Shown: positions 1-12,468, counted from the stretch's first letter. The stretch is DNA of 64,000 bases from Mytilus trossulus (GCF_036588685.1 NC_086383.1:46582448-46646447), one strand, 5' to 3'. Notes: generated by a model not told the origin, from the sequence alone. A program made the numbers and translations.

Positions 1-291
1 ATAAACGGTGATTCGCCAGTAAATACTTTGATTTTGATAAAAAAAAAATCGTGAACTTTCCTTTCTTCCGTCTGAAATTAAATTGCTATTGAAGGAAAAC
101 TGTTCGATATGAAGTAAGAGTAACGTATGTGAGAAACTTTGTGTTTCATGACATGTAACTTGAACAATAAACAGGCATGAAGTAAGTCTCGCTTTCACTC
201 ACACAGTTTGCAATCAGTGCCTTTCCATTGACACAAACGTTGAATGTGAGACCTTATCAACATTTCTAGAAAATTGCAGCAAAAATACATA

Positions 292-362
292 TGACCCCGA
301 CGTGATTCGAACACGCAACCTTCTGATCTGGAGTCAGACGCGCTACCGTTGCGCACGGAGTC
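292..362 (-). pseudogene. tRNA-Trp(CCA) copy 1 with one-base deletion
   Basis: This is the first copy in the window and is 71 rather than 72 nt. One base is missing where the acceptor stem meets the D arm (GCGCACGG here, GCGCCACGG in all other copies on the plus strand), removing position 8/9 of the tRNA. The anticodon loop CTCCAGA and the T arm are intact. It is either a damaged edge copy or a consensus error. Confidence 0.75.
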
Positions 363-731
363 CTTCTTCCAACCAAATGGAATTTTTAGTCTATAACGCT
401 CAGGTTATTATCGATCCTACTAAACTTGTACCCCTCCCTTTGGCTGTAAAATAATAAAATCGTGTTTTCCTTAATTTTGAAAAATATATACGATTCAACA
501 CGAATCAAGCATGATAATTTATAGACAAAATGTACAAGACAACCTTGAATATTGAAAATATCGCCTGCGGCTACAACTTCAAATTGTTTGGAATTTAACT
601 CTAGTTACTTTAATTAACAAAGACTAAGTTTCCTTATTCAGACTTGCCAATGGAATATTAAGAACTTATCAGATGACTTCCGTATGACGATGTGGCACTT
701 ACGACAGGTTGTTGCCGCATCTGGTATTAAG

Positions 732-738
732 TATAAAG
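732..738 (+). promoter_or_regulatory. TATA-like element upstream of tRNA-Ser copy 1
   Basis: TATAAAG lies at -33 to -27 from the tRNA-Ser 5' end and is repeated in every unit. Upstream TATA boxes assist TFIIIB placement in some eukaryotic tRNA genes. A role here is inferred from spacing only. Confidence 0.45.
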
Positions 739-764
739 TAGTTAATTTTGGACGTATGTATCAA

Positions 765-846
765 GTCGTCGTGGCCGAGTGGTTAAGGCGATAGACTAGA
801 AATCTATTGGGGTCTCCCCGCACAGGTTCGAATCCTGTCGACGACG
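765..846 (+). tRNA. tRNA-Ser(AGA) copy 1
   Basis: An 82 nt class II tRNA. The 7 bp acceptor stem GTCGTCG/CGACGAC is followed by discriminator G. The anticodon loop CTAGAAA gives anticodon AGA, which reads UCU serine codons. The variable arm GGGGTCTCCCC is long, as in serine tRNAs. The A box lies in TGGCCGAGTGG and the B box is GGTTCGAATCC. CCA is not encoded, as expected for a eukaryotic nuclear gene. A T5 run at 852-856 is the Pol III terminator, and a TATAAAG lies 27-33 bp upstream. I see no intron. Confidence 0.98.
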
Positions 847-851
847 CAGAC

Positions 852-856
852 TTTTT
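852..856 (+). terminator. Pol III T-run terminator of tRNA-Ser copy 1
   Basis: TTTTT begins six bases after the discriminator base. The same run follows every tRNA-Ser copy. Confidence 0.85.
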
Positions 857-1072
857 GGTATCAACTTTTTGTAATGAATCACACACTGCTCACTGAACGC
901 GCTCAAAGACAAGTAGGAATCAAAGTTATCGATAAGCTAACCGCAGATAGACATTGTCCTGAAAACGACCATTCGCAATGAATGCAGTTGTTGTATGACA
1001 GAGTTCATTCGGCTTAACCGGTGACTGAGGAAGATCGTAAGGATATCATGCATCGAGGAAGAAAAGGGACAC

Positions 1073-1096
1073 ATTGTCAGGATCAATCCTGACAAT
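1073..1096. repeat. 24 bp spacer palindrome, once per unit
   Basis: Two perfect 11 bp arms (ATTGTCAGGAT and its complement) surround CA. It lies in the long convergent spacer about 324 bp from the 3' end of tRNA-Trp, and recurs in each unit (last at 14359). It does not match the histone stem-loop. Its function is unknown. Confidence 0.7.
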
Positions 1097-1385
1097 TTCG
1101 AGGAGATAAACGGTGATTCGCCAGTAAATACTTTGATTTTGATAAAAAAAAAATCGTGAACTTTCCTTTCTTCCGTCTGAAATTAAATTGCTATTGAAGG
1201 AAAACTGTTCGATATGAAGTAAGAGTAACGTATGTGAGAAACTTTGTGTTTCATGACATGTAACTTGAACAATAAACAGGCATGAAGTAAGTCTCGCTTT
1301 CACTCACACAGTTTGCAATCAGTGCCTTTCCATTGACACAAACGTTGAATGTGAGACCTTATCAACATTTCTAGAAAATTGCAGC

Positions 1386-1390
1386 AAAAA
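1386..1390 (-). terminator. Pol III T-run terminator of tRNA-Trp copy 2
   Basis: Five A on the plus strand, so TTTTT on the transcribed strand, start six bases beyond the tRNA 3' end. The run is present in every unit. Confidence 0.85.
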
Positions 1391-1396
1391 TACATA

Positions 1397-1468
1397 TGAC
1401 CCCGACGTGATTCGAACACGCAACCTTCTGATCTGGAGTCAGACGCGCTACCGTTGCGCCACGGAGTC
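1397..1468 (-). tRNA. tRNA-Trp(CCA) copy 2
   Basis: A 72 nt class I tRNA. The acceptor stem is GACTCCG/CGGGGTC with discriminator A, containing one T-G pair. The anticodon loop CTCCAGA gives anticodon CCA. The T arm contains GTTCGAATC. Apart from a few acceptor and T-loop positions it follows the animal tRNA-Trp that I know. It is the first undamaged copy and serves as reference for the others. Confidence 0.98.
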
Positions 1469-1496
1469 CTTCTTCCAACCAAATGGAATTTTTAGT

Positions 1497-1502
1497 CTAT
1501 AA
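1497..1502 (-). promoter_or_regulatory. TATA-like element upstream of tRNA-Trp copy 2
   Basis: TTATAG lies at -34 to -29 from the tRNA-Trp 5' end, mirroring the spacing of the TATAAAG before tRNA-Ser. It is conserved in all units. The promoter role is inferred. Confidence 0.35.
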
Positions 1503-1871
1503 CGCTCAGGTTATTATCGATCCTACTAAACTTGTACCCCTCCCTTTGGCTGTAAAATAATAAAATCGTGTTTTCCTTAATTTTGAAAAATATATACGAT
1601 TCAACACGAATCAAGCATGATAATTTATAGACAAAATGTACAAGACAACCTTGAATATTGAAAATATCGCCTGCGGCTACAACTTCAAATTGTTTGGAAT
1701 TTAACTCTAGTTACTTTAATTTAACAAAGACTAAGTTTCCTTATTCAGACTTGCCAATGGAATATTAAGAACTTATCAGATGACTTCCGTATGACGATGT
1801 GGCACTTACGACAGGTTGTTGCCGCATCTGGTATTAAGTATAAAGTAGTTAATTTTGGACGTATGTATCAA

Positions 1872-1953
1872 GTCGTCGTGGCCGAGTGGTTAAGGCGATA
1901 GACTAGAAATCTATTGGGGTCTCCCCGCACAGGTTCGAATCCTGTCGACGACG
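1872..1953 (+). tRNA. tRNA-Ser(AGA) copy 2
   Basis: Body matches copy 1 base for base as read; partner of tRNA-Trp copy 2. Confidence 0.97.
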
Positions 1954-2504
1954 CAGACTTTTTGGTATCAACTTTTTGTAATGAATCACACACTGCTCAC
2001 TGAACGCGCTCAAAGACAAGTAGGAATCAAAGTTATCGATAAGCTAACCGCAGATAGACATTGTCCTGAAAACGACCATTCGCAATGAATGCAGTTGTTG
2101 TATGACAGAGTTCATTCGGCTTAACCGGTGACTGAGGAAGATCGTAAGGATATCATGCATCGAGGAAGAAAAGGGACACATTGTCAGGATCAATCCTGAC
2201 AATTTCGAGGAGATAAACGGTGATTCGCCAGTAAATACTTTGATTTTGATAAAAAAAAAAATCGTGAACTTTCCTTTCTTCCGTCTGAAATTAAATTGCT
2301 ATTGAAGGAAAACTGTTCGATATGAAGTAAGAGTAACGTATGTGAGAAACTTTGTGTTTCATGACATGTAACTTGAACAATAAACAGGCATGAAGTAAGT
2401 CTCGCTTTCACTCACACAGTTTGCAATCAGTGCCTTTCCATTGACACAAACGTTGAATGTGAGACCTTATCAACATTTCTAGAAAATTGCAGCAAAAATA
2501 CATA

Positions 2505-2576
2505 TGACCCCGACGTGATTCGAACACGCAACCTTCTGATCTGGAGTCAGACGCGCTACCGTTGCGCCACGGAGTC
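2505..2576 (-). tRNA. tRNA-Trp(CCA) copy 3
   Basis: Body matches copy 2. This unit has the 11-A spacer variant. Confidence 0.97.
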
Positions 2577-2979
2577 CTTCTTCCAACCAAATGGAATTTT
2601 TAGTCTATAACGCTCAGGTTATTATCGATCCTACTAAACTTGTACCCCTCCCTTTGGCTGTAAAATAATAAAATCGTGTTTTCCTTAATTTTGAAAAATA
2701 TATACGATTCAACACGAATCAAGCATGATAATTTATAGACAAAATGTACAAGACAACCTTGAATATTGAAAATATCGCCTGCGGCTACAACTTCAAATTG
2801 TTTGGAATTTAACTCTAGTTACTTTAATTTAACAAAGACTAAGTTTCCTTATTCAGACTTGCCAATGGAATATTAAGAACTTATCAGATGACTTCCGTAT
2901 GACGATGTGGCACTTACGACAGGTTGTTGCCGCATCTGGTATTAAGTATAAAGTAGTTAATTTTGGACGTATGTATCAA

Positions 2980-3061
2980 GTCGTCGTGGCCGAGTGGTTA
3001 AGGCGATAGACTAGAAATCTATTGGGGTCTCCCCGCACAGGTTCGAATCCTGTCGACGACG
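2980..3061 (+). tRNA. tRNA-Ser(AGA) copy 3
   Basis: Body matches copy 1; it starts 1108 bp after copy 2 because of the extra A in the spacer. Confidence 0.97.
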
Positions 3062-3611
3062 CAGACTTTTTGGTATCAACTTTTTGTAATGAATCACACA
3101 CTGCTCACTGAACGCGCTCAAAGACAAGTAGGAATCAAAGTTATCGATAAGCTAACCGCAGATAGACATTGTCCTGAAAACGACCATTCGCAATGAATGC
3201 AGTTGTTGTATGACAGAGTTCATTCGGCTTAACCGGTGACTGAGGAAGATCGTAAGGATATCATGCATCGAGGAAGAAAAGGGACACATTGTCAGGATCA
3301 ATCCTGACAATTTCGAGGAGATAAACGGTGATTCGCCAGTAAATACTTTGATTTTGATAAAAAAAAAATCGTGAACTTTCCTTTCTTCCGTCTGAAATTA
3401 AATTGCTATTGAAGGAAAACTGTTCGATATGAAGTAAGAGTAACGTATGTGAGAAACTTTGTGTTTCATGACATGTAACTTGAACAATAAACAGGCATGA
3501 AGTAAGTCTCGCTTTCACTCACACAGTTTGCAATCAGTGCCTTTCCATTGACACAAACGTTGAATGTGAGACCTTATCAACATTTCTAGAAAATTGCAGC
3601 AAAAATACATA

Positions 3612-3683
3612 TGACCCCGACGTGATTCGAACACGCAACCTTCTGATCTGGAGTCAGACGCGCTACCGTTGCGCCACGGAGTC
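3612..3683 (-). tRNA. tRNA-Trp(CCA) copy 4
   Basis: Body matches copy 2; 10-A unit. Confidence 0.97.
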
Positions 3684-4086
3684 CTTCTTCCAACCAAATG
3701 GAATTTTTAGTCTATAACGCTCAGGTTATTATCGATCCTACTAAACTTGTACCCCTCCCTTTGGCTGTAAAATAATAAAATCGTGTTTTCCTTAATTTTG
3801 AAAAATATATACGATTCAACACGAATCAAGCATGATAATTTATAGACAAAATGTACAAGACAACCTTGAATATTGAAAATATCGCCTGCGGCTACAACTT
3901 CAAATTGTTTGGAATTTAACTCTAGTTACTTTAATTTAACAAAGACTAAGTTTCCTTATTCAGACTTGCCAATGGAATATTAAGAACTTATCAGATGACT
4001 TCCGTATGACGATGTGGCACTTACGACAGGTTGTTGCCGCATCTGGTATTAAGTATAAAGTAGTTAATTTTGGACGTATGTATCAA

Positions 4087-4168
4087 GTCGTCGTGGCCGA
4101 GTGGTTAAGGCGATAGACTAGAAATCTATTGGGGTCTCCCCGCACAGGTTCGAATCCTGTCGACGACG
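4087..4168 (+). tRNA. tRNA-Ser(AGA) copy 4
   Basis: Body matches copy 1. Confidence 0.97.
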
Positions 4169-4719
4169 CAGACTTTTTGGTATCAACTTTTTGTAATGAA
4201 TCACACACTGCTCACTGAACGCGCTCAAAGACAAGTAGGAATCAAAGTTATCGATAAGCTAACCGCAGATAGACATTGTCCTGAAAACGACCATTCGCAA
4301 TGAATGCAGTTGTTGTATGACAGAGTTCATTCGGCTTAACCGGTGACTGAGGAAGATCGTAAGGATATCATGCATCGAGGAAGAAAAGGGACACATTGTC
4401 AGGATCAATCCTGACAATTTCGAGGAGATAAACGGTGATTCGCCAGTAAATACTTTGATTTTGATAAAAAAAAAAATCGTGAACTTTCCTTTCTTCCGTC
4501 TGAAATTAAATTGCTATTGAAGGAAAACTGTTCGATATGAAGTAAGAGTAACGTATGTGAGAAACTTTGTGTTTCATGACATGTAACTTGAACAATAAAC
4601 AGGCATGAAGTAAGTCTCGCTTTCACTCACACAGTTTGCAATCAGTGCCTTTCCATTGACACAAACGTTGAATGTGAGACCTTATCAACATTTCTAGAAA
4701 ATTGCAGCAAAAATACATA

Positions 4720-4791
4720 TGACCCCGACGTGATTCGAACACGCAACCTTCTGATCTGGAGTCAGACGCGCTACCGTTGCGCCACGGAGTC
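4720..4791 (-). tRNA. tRNA-Trp(CCA) copy 5
   Basis: Body matches copy 2; second unit with the 11-A spacer variant. Confidence 0.97.
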
Positions 4792-5194
4792 CTTCTTCCA
4801 ACCAAATGGAATTTTTAGTCTATAACGCTCAGGTTATTATCGATCCTACTAAACTTGTACCCCTCCCTTTGGCTGTAAAATAATAAAATCGTGTTTTCCT
4901 TAATTTTGAAAAATATATACGATTCAACACGAATCAAGCATGATAATTTATAGACAAAATGTACAAGACAACCTTGAATATTGAAAATATCGCCTGCGGC
5001 TACAACTTCAAATTGTTTGGAATTTAACTCTAGTTACTTTAATTTAACAAAGACTAAGTTTCCTTATTCAGACTTGCCAATGGAATATTAAGAACTTATC
5101 AGATGACTTCCGTATGACGATGTGGCACTTACGACAGGTTGTTGCCGCATCTGGTATTAAGTATAAAGTAGTTAATTTTGGACGTATGTATCAA

Positions 5195-5276
5195 GTCGTC
5201 GTGGCCGAGTGGTTAAGGCGATAGACTAGAAATCTATTGGGGTCTCCCCGCACAGGTTCGAATCCTGTCGACGACG
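5195..5276 (+). tRNA. tRNA-Ser(AGA) copy 5
   Basis: Body matches copy 1; 1108 bp after copy 4. Confidence 0.97.
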
Positions 5277-5826
5277 CAGACTTTTTGGTATCAACTTTTT
5301 GTAATGAATCACACACTGCTCACTGAACGCGCTCAAAGACAAGTAGGAATCAAAGTTATCGATAAGCTAACCGCAGATAGACATTGTCCTGAAAACGACC
5401 ATTCGCAATGAATGCAGTTGTTGTATGACAGAGTTCATTCGGCTTAACCGGTGACTGAGGAAGATCGTAAGGATATCATGCATCGAGGAAGAAAAGGGAC
5501 ACATTGTCAGGATCAATCCTGACAATTTCGAGGAGATAAACGGTGATTCGCCAGTAAATACTTTGATTTTGATAAAAAAAAAATCGTGAACTTTCCTTTC
5601 TTCCGTCTGAAATTAAATTGCTATTGAAGGAAAACTGTTCGATATGAAGTAAGAGTAACGTATGTGAGAAACTTTGTGTTTCATGACATGTAACTTGAAC
5701 AATAAACAGGCATGAAGTAAGTCTCGCTTTCACTCACACAGTTTGCAATCAGTGCCTTTCCATTGACACAAACGTTGAATGTGAGACCTTATCAACATTT
5801 CTAGAAAATTGCAGCAAAAATACATA

Positions 5827-5898
5827 TGACCCCGACGTGATTCGAACACGCAACCTTCTGATCTGGAGTCAGACGCGCTACCGTTGCGCCACGGAGTC
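5827..5898 (-). tRNA. tRNA-Trp(CCA) copy 6
   Basis: Body matches copy 2; from here on all units are 1107 bp. Confidence 0.97.
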
Positions 5899-6301
5899 CT
5901 TCTTCCAACCAAATGGAATTTTTAGTCTATAACGCTCAGGTTATTATCGATCCTACTAAACTTGTACCCCTCCCTTTGGCTGTAAAATAATAAAATCGTG
6001 TTTTCCTTAATTTTGAAAAATATATACGATTCAACACGAATCAAGCATGATAATTTATAGACAAAATGTACAAGACAACCTTGAATATTGAAAATATCGC
6101 CTGCGGCTACAACTTCAAATTGTTTGGAATTTAACTCTAGTTACTTTAATTTAACAAAGACTAAGTTTCCTTATTCAGACTTGCCAATGGAATATTAAGA
6201 ACTTATCAGATGACTTCCGTATGACGATGTGGCACTTACGACAGGTTGTTGCCGCATCTGGTATTAAGTATAAAGTAGTTAATTTTGGACGTATGTATCA
6301 A

Positions 6302-6383
6302 GTCGTCGTGGCCGAGTGGTTAAGGCGATAGACTAGAAATCTATTGGGGTCTCCCCGCACAGGTTCGAATCCTGTCGACGACG
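6302..6383 (+). tRNA. tRNA-Ser(AGA) copy 6
   Basis: Body matches copy 1. Confidence 0.97.
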
Positions 6384-6933
6384 CAGACTTTTTGGTATCA
6401 ACTTTTTGTAATGAATCACACACTGCTCACTGAACGCGCTCAAAGACAAGTAGGAATCAAAGTTATCGATAAGCTAACCGCAGATAGACATTGTCCTGAA
6501 AACGACCATTCGCAATGAATGCAGTTGTTGTATGACAGAGTTCATTCGGCTTAACCGGTGACTGAGGAAGATCGTAAGGATATCATGCATCGAGGAAGAA
6601 AAGGGACACATTGTCAGGATCAATCCTGACAATTTCGAGGAGATAAACGGTGATTCGCCAGTAAATACTTTGATTTTGATAAAAAAAAAATCGTGAACTT
6701 TCCTTTCTTCCGTCTGAAATTAAATTGCTATTGAAGGAAAACTGTTCGATATGAAGTAAGAGTAACGTATGTGAGAAACTTTGTGTTTCATGACATGTAA
6801 CTTGAACAATAAACAGGCATGAAGTAAGTCTCGCTTTCACTCACACAGTTTGCAATCAGTGCCTTTCCATTGACACAAACGTTGAATGTGAGACCTTATC
6901 AACATTTCTAGAAAATTGCAGCAAAAATACATA

Positions 6934-7005
6934 TGACCCCGACGTGATTCGAACACGCAACCTTCTGATCTGGAGTCAGACGCGCTACCGTTGCGCCACG
7001 GAGTC
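6934..7005 (-). tRNA. tRNA-Trp(CCA) copy 7
   Basis: Body matches copy 2. Confidence 0.97.
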
Positions 7006-7408
7006 CTTCTTCCAACCAAATGGAATTTTTAGTCTATAACGCTCAGGTTATTATCGATCCTACTAAACTTGTACCCCTCCCTTTGGCTGTAAAATAATAA
7101 AATCGTGTTTTCCTTAATTTTGAAAAATATATACGATTCAACACGAATCAAGCATGATAATTTATAGACAAAATGTACAAGACAACCTTGAATATTGAAA
7201 ATATCGCCTGCGGCTACAACTTCAAATTGTTTGGAATTTAACTCTAGTTACTTTAATTTAACAAAGACTAAGTTTCCTTATTCAGACTTGCCAATGGAAT
7301 ATTAAGAACTTATCAGATGACTTCCGTATGACGATGTGGCACTTACGACAGGTTGTTGCCGCATCTGGTATTAAGTATAAAGTAGTTAATTTTGGACGTA
7401 TGTATCAA

Positions 7409-7490
7409 GTCGTCGTGGCCGAGTGGTTAAGGCGATAGACTAGAAATCTATTGGGGTCTCCCCGCACAGGTTCGAATCCTGTCGACGACG
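7409..7490 (+). tRNA. tRNA-Ser(AGA) copy 7
   Basis: Body matches copy 1. Confidence 0.97.
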
Positions 7491-8040
7491 CAGACTTTTT
7501 GGTATCAACTTTTTGTAATGAATCACACACTGCTCACTGAACGCGCTCAAAGACAAGTAGGAATCAAAGTTATCGATAAGCTAACCGCAGATAGACATTG
7601 TCCTGAAAACGACCATTCGCAATGAATGCAGTTGTTGTATGACAGAGTTCATTCGGCTTAACCGGTGACTGAGGAAGATCGTAAGGATATCATGCATCGA
7701 GGAAGAAAAGGGACACATTGTCAGGATCAATCCTGACAATTTCGAGGAGATAAACGGTGATTCGCCAGTAAATACTTTGATTTTGATAAAAAAAAAATCG
7801 TGAACTTTCCTTTCTTCCGTCTGAAATTAAATTGCTATTGAAGGAAAACTGTTCGATATGAAGTAAGAGTAACGTATGTGAGAAACTTTGTGTTTCATGA
7901 CATGTAACTTGAACAATAAACAGGCATGAAGTAAGTCTCGCTTTCACTCACACAGTTTGCAATCAGTGCCTTTCCATTGACACAAACGTTGAATGTGAGA
8001 CCTTATCAACATTTCTAGAAAATTGCAGCAAAAATACATA

Positions 8041-8112
8041 TGACCCCGACGTGATTCGAACACGCAACCTTCTGATCTGGAGTCAGACGCGCTACCGTTG
8101 CGCCACGGAGTC
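8041..8112 (-). tRNA. tRNA-Trp(CCA) copy 8
   Basis: Body matches copy 2. Confidence 0.97.
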
Positions 8113-8515
8113 CTTCTTCCAACCAAATGGAATTTTTAGTCTATAACGCTCAGGTTATTATCGATCCTACTAAACTTGTACCCCTCCCTTTGGCTGTAAA
8201 ATAATAAAATCGTGTTTTCCTTAATTTTGAAAAATATATACGATTCAACACGAATCAAGCATGATAATTTATAGACAAAATGTACAAGACAACCTTGAAT
8301 ATTGAAAATATCGCCTGCGGCTACAACTTCAAATTGTTTGGAATTTAACTCTAGTTACTTTAATTTAACAAAGACTAAGTTTCCTTATTCAGACTTGCCA
8401 ATGGAATATTAAGAACTTATCAGATGACTTCCGTATGACGATGTGGCACTTACGACAGGTTGTTGCCGCATCTGGTATTAAGTATAAAGTAGTTAATTTT
8501 GGACGTATGTATCAA

Positions 8516-8597
8516 GTCGTCGTGGCCGAGTGGTTAAGGCGATAGACTAGAAATCTATTGGGGTCTCCCCGCACAGGTTCGAATCCTGTCGACGACG
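8516..8597 (+). tRNA. tRNA-Ser(AGA) copy 8
   Basis: Body matches copy 1. Confidence 0.97.
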
Positions 8598-9147
8598 CAG
8601 ACTTTTTGGTATCAACTTTTTGTAATGAATCACACACTGCTCACTGAACGCGCTCAAAGACAAGTAGGAATCAAAGTTATCGATAAGCTAACCGCAGATA
8701 GACATTGTCCTGAAAACGACCATTCGCAATGAATGCAGTTGTTGTATGACAGAGTTCATTCGGCTTAACCGGTGACTGAGGAAGATCGTAAGGATATCAT
8801 GCATCGAGGAAGAAAAGGGACACATTGTCAGGATCAATCCTGACAATTTCGAGGAGATAAACGGTGATTCGCCAGTAAATACTTTGATTTTGATAAAAAA
8901 AAAATCGTGAACTTTCCTTTCTTCCGTCTGAAATTAAATTGCTATTGAAGGAAAACTGTTCGATATGAAGTAAGAGTAACGTATGTGAGAAACTTTGTGT
9001 TTCATGACATGTAACTTGAACAATAAACAGGCATGAAGTAAGTCTCGCTTTCACTCACACAGTTTGCAATCAGTGCCTTTCCATTGACACAAACGTTGAA
9101 TGTGAGACCTTATCAACATTTCTAGAAAATTGCAGCAAAAATACATA

Positions 9148-9219
9148 TGACCCCGACGTGATTCGAACACGCAACCTTCTGATCTGGAGTCAGACGCGCT
9201 ACCGTTGCGCCACGGAGTC
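9148..9219 (-). tRNA. tRNA-Trp(CCA) copy 9
   Basis: Body matches copy 2. Confidence 0.97.
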
Positions 9220-9622
9220 CTTCTTCCAACCAAATGGAATTTTTAGTCTATAACGCTCAGGTTATTATCGATCCTACTAAACTTGTACCCCTCCCTTTGG
9301 CTGTAAAATAATAAAATCGTGTTTTCCTTAATTTTGAAAAATATATACGATTCAACACGAATCAAGCATGATAATTTATAGACAAAATGTACAAGACAAC
9401 CTTGAATATTGAAAATATCGCCTGCGGCTACAACTTCAAATTGTTTGGAATTTAACTCTAGTTACTTTAATTTAACAAAGACTAAGTTTCCTTATTCAGA
9501 CTTGCCAATGGAATATTAAGAACTTATCAGATGACTTCCGTATGACGATGTGGCACTTACGACAGGTTGTTGCCGCATCTGGTATTAAGTATAAAGTAGT
9601 TAATTTTGGACGTATGTATCAA

Positions 9623-9704
9623 GTCGTCGTGGCCGAGTGGTTAAGGCGATAGACTAGAAATCTATTGGGGTCTCCCCGCACAGGTTCGAATCCTGTCGAC
9701 GACG
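9623..9704 (+). tRNA. tRNA-Ser(AGA) copy 9
   Basis: Body matches copy 1. Confidence 0.97.
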
Positions 9705-10254
9705 CAGACTTTTTGGTATCAACTTTTTGTAATGAATCACACACTGCTCACTGAACGCGCTCAAAGACAAGTAGGAATCAAAGTTATCGATAAGCTAACC
9801 GCAGATAGACATTGTCCTGAAAACGACCATTCGCAATGAATGCAGTTGTTGTATGACAGAGTTCATTCGGCTTAACCGGTGACTGAGGAAGATCGTAAGG
9901 ATATCATGCATCGAGGAAGAAAAGGGACACATTGTCAGGATCAATCCTGACAATTTCGAGGAGATAAACGGTGATTCGCCAGTAAATACTTTGATTTTGA
10001 TAAAAAAAAAATCGTGAACTTTCCTTTCTTCCGTCTGAAATTAAATTGCTATTGAAGGAAAACTGTTCGATATGAAGTAAGAGTAACGTATGTGAGAAAC
10101 TTTGTGTTTCATGACATGTAACTTGAACAATAAACAGGCATGAAGTAAGTCTCGCTTTCACTCACACAGTTTGCAATCAGTGCCTTTCCATTGACACAAA
10201 CGTTGAATGTGAGACCTTATCAACATTTCTAGAAAATTGCAGCAAAAATACATA

Positions 10255-10326
10255 TGACCCCGACGTGATTCGAACACGCAACCTTCTGATCTGGAGTCAG
10301 ACGCGCTACCGTTGCGCCACGGAGTC
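10255..10326 (-). tRNA. tRNA-Trp(CCA) copy 10
   Basis: Body matches copy 2. Confidence 0.97.
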
Positions 10327-10729
10327 CTTCTTCCAACCAAATGGAATTTTTAGTCTATAACGCTCAGGTTATTATCGATCCTACTAAACTTGTACCCCTC
10401 CCTTTGGCTGTAAAATAATAAAATCGTGTTTTCCTTAATTTTGAAAAATATATACGATTCAACACGAATCAAGCATGATAATTTATAGACAAAATGTACA
10501 AGACAACCTTGAATATTGAAAATATCGCCTGCGGCTACAACTTCAAATTGTTTGGAATTTAACTCTAGTTACTTTAATTTAACAAAGACTAAGTTTCCTT
10601 ATTCAGACTTGCCAATGGAATATTAAGAACTTATCAGATGACTTCCGTATGACGATGTGGCACTTACGACAGGTTGTTGCCGCATCTGGTATTAAGTATA
10701 AAGTAGTTAATTTTGGACGTATGTATCAA

Positions 10730-10811
10730 GTCGTCGTGGCCGAGTGGTTAAGGCGATAGACTAGAAATCTATTGGGGTCTCCCCGCACAGGTTCGAATCC
10801 TGTCGACGACG
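10730..10811 (+). tRNA. tRNA-Ser(AGA) copy 10
   Basis: Body matches copy 1. Confidence 0.97.
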
Positions 10812-11361
10812 CAGACTTTTTGGTATCAACTTTTTGTAATGAATCACACACTGCTCACTGAACGCGCTCAAAGACAAGTAGGAATCAAAGTTATCGATAA
10901 GCTAACCGCAGATAGACATTGTCCTGAAAACGACCATTCGCAATGAATGCAGTTGTTGTATGACAGAGTTCATTCGGCTTAACCGGTGACTGAGGAAGAT
11001 CGTAAGGATATCATGCATCGAGGAAGAAAAGGGACACATTGTCAGGATCAATCCTGACAATTTCGAGGAGATAAACGGTGATTCGCCAGTAAATACTTTG
11101 ATTTTGATAAAAAAAAAATCGTGAACTTTCCTTTCTTCCGTCTGAAATTAAATTGCTATTGAAGGAAAACTGTTCGATATGAAGTAAGAGTAACGTATGT
11201 GAGAAACTTTGTGTTTCATGACATGTAACTTGAACAATAAACAGGCATGAAGTAAGTCTCGCTTTCACTCACACAGTTTGCAATCAGTGCCTTTCCATTG
11301 ACACAAACGTTGAATGTGAGACCTTATCAACATTTCTAGAAAATTGCAGCAAAAATACATA

Positions 11362-11433
11362 TGACCCCGACGTGATTCGAACACGCAACCTTCTGATCTG
11401 GAGTCAGACGCGCTACCGTTGCGCCACGGAGTC
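11362..11433 (-). tRNA. tRNA-Trp(CCA) copy 11
   Basis: Body matches copy 2. Confidence 0.97.
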
Positions 11434-11836
11434 CTTCTTCCAACCAAATGGAATTTTTAGTCTATAACGCTCAGGTTATTATCGATCCTACTAAACTTGT
11501 ACCCCTCCCTTTGGCTGTAAAATAATAAAATCGTGTTTTCCTTAATTTTGAAAAATATATACGATTCAACACGAATCAAGCATGATAATTTATAGACAAA
11601 ATGTACAAGACAACCTTGAATATTGAAAATATCGCCTGCGGCTACAACTTCAAATTGTTTGGAATTTAACTCTAGTTACTTTAATTTAACAAAGACTAAG
11701 TTTCCTTATTCAGACTTGCCAATGGAATATTAAGAACTTATCAGATGACTTCCGTATGACGATGTGGCACTTACGACAGGTTGTTGCCGCATCTGGTATT
11801 AAGTATAAAGTAGTTAATTTTGGACGTATGTATCAA

Positions 11837-11918
11837 GTCGTCGTGGCCGAGTGGTTAAGGCGATAGACTAGAAATCTATTGGGGTCTCCCCGCACAGGTT
11901 CGAATCCTGTCGACGACG
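11837..11918 (+). tRNA. tRNA-Ser(AGA) copy 11
   Basis: Body matches copy 1. Confidence 0.97.
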
Positions 11919-12468
11919 CAGACTTTTTGGTATCAACTTTTTGTAATGAATCACACACTGCTCACTGAACGCGCTCAAAGACAAGTAGGAATCAAAGTTA
12001 TCGATAAGCTAACCGCAGATAGACATTGTCCTGAAAACGACCATTCGCAATGAATGCAGTTGTTGTATGACAGAGTTCATTCGGCTTAACCGGTGACTGA
12101 GGAAGATCGTAAGGATATCATGCATCGAGGAAGAAAAGGGACACATTGTCAGGATCAATCCTGACAATTTCGAGGAGATAAACGGTGATTCGCCAGTAAA
12201 TACTTTGATTTTGATAAAAAAAAAATCGTGAACTTTCCTTTCTTCCGTCTGAAATTAAATTGCTATTGAAGGAAAACTGTTCGATATGAAGTAAGAGTAA
12301 CGTATGTGAGAAACTTTGTGTTTCATGACATGTAACTTGAACAATAAACAGGCATGAAGTAAGTCTCGCTTTCACTCACACAGTTTGCAATCAGTGCCTT
12401 TCCATTGACACAAACGTTGAATGTGAGACCTTATCAACATTTCTAGAAAATTGCAGCAAAAATACATA

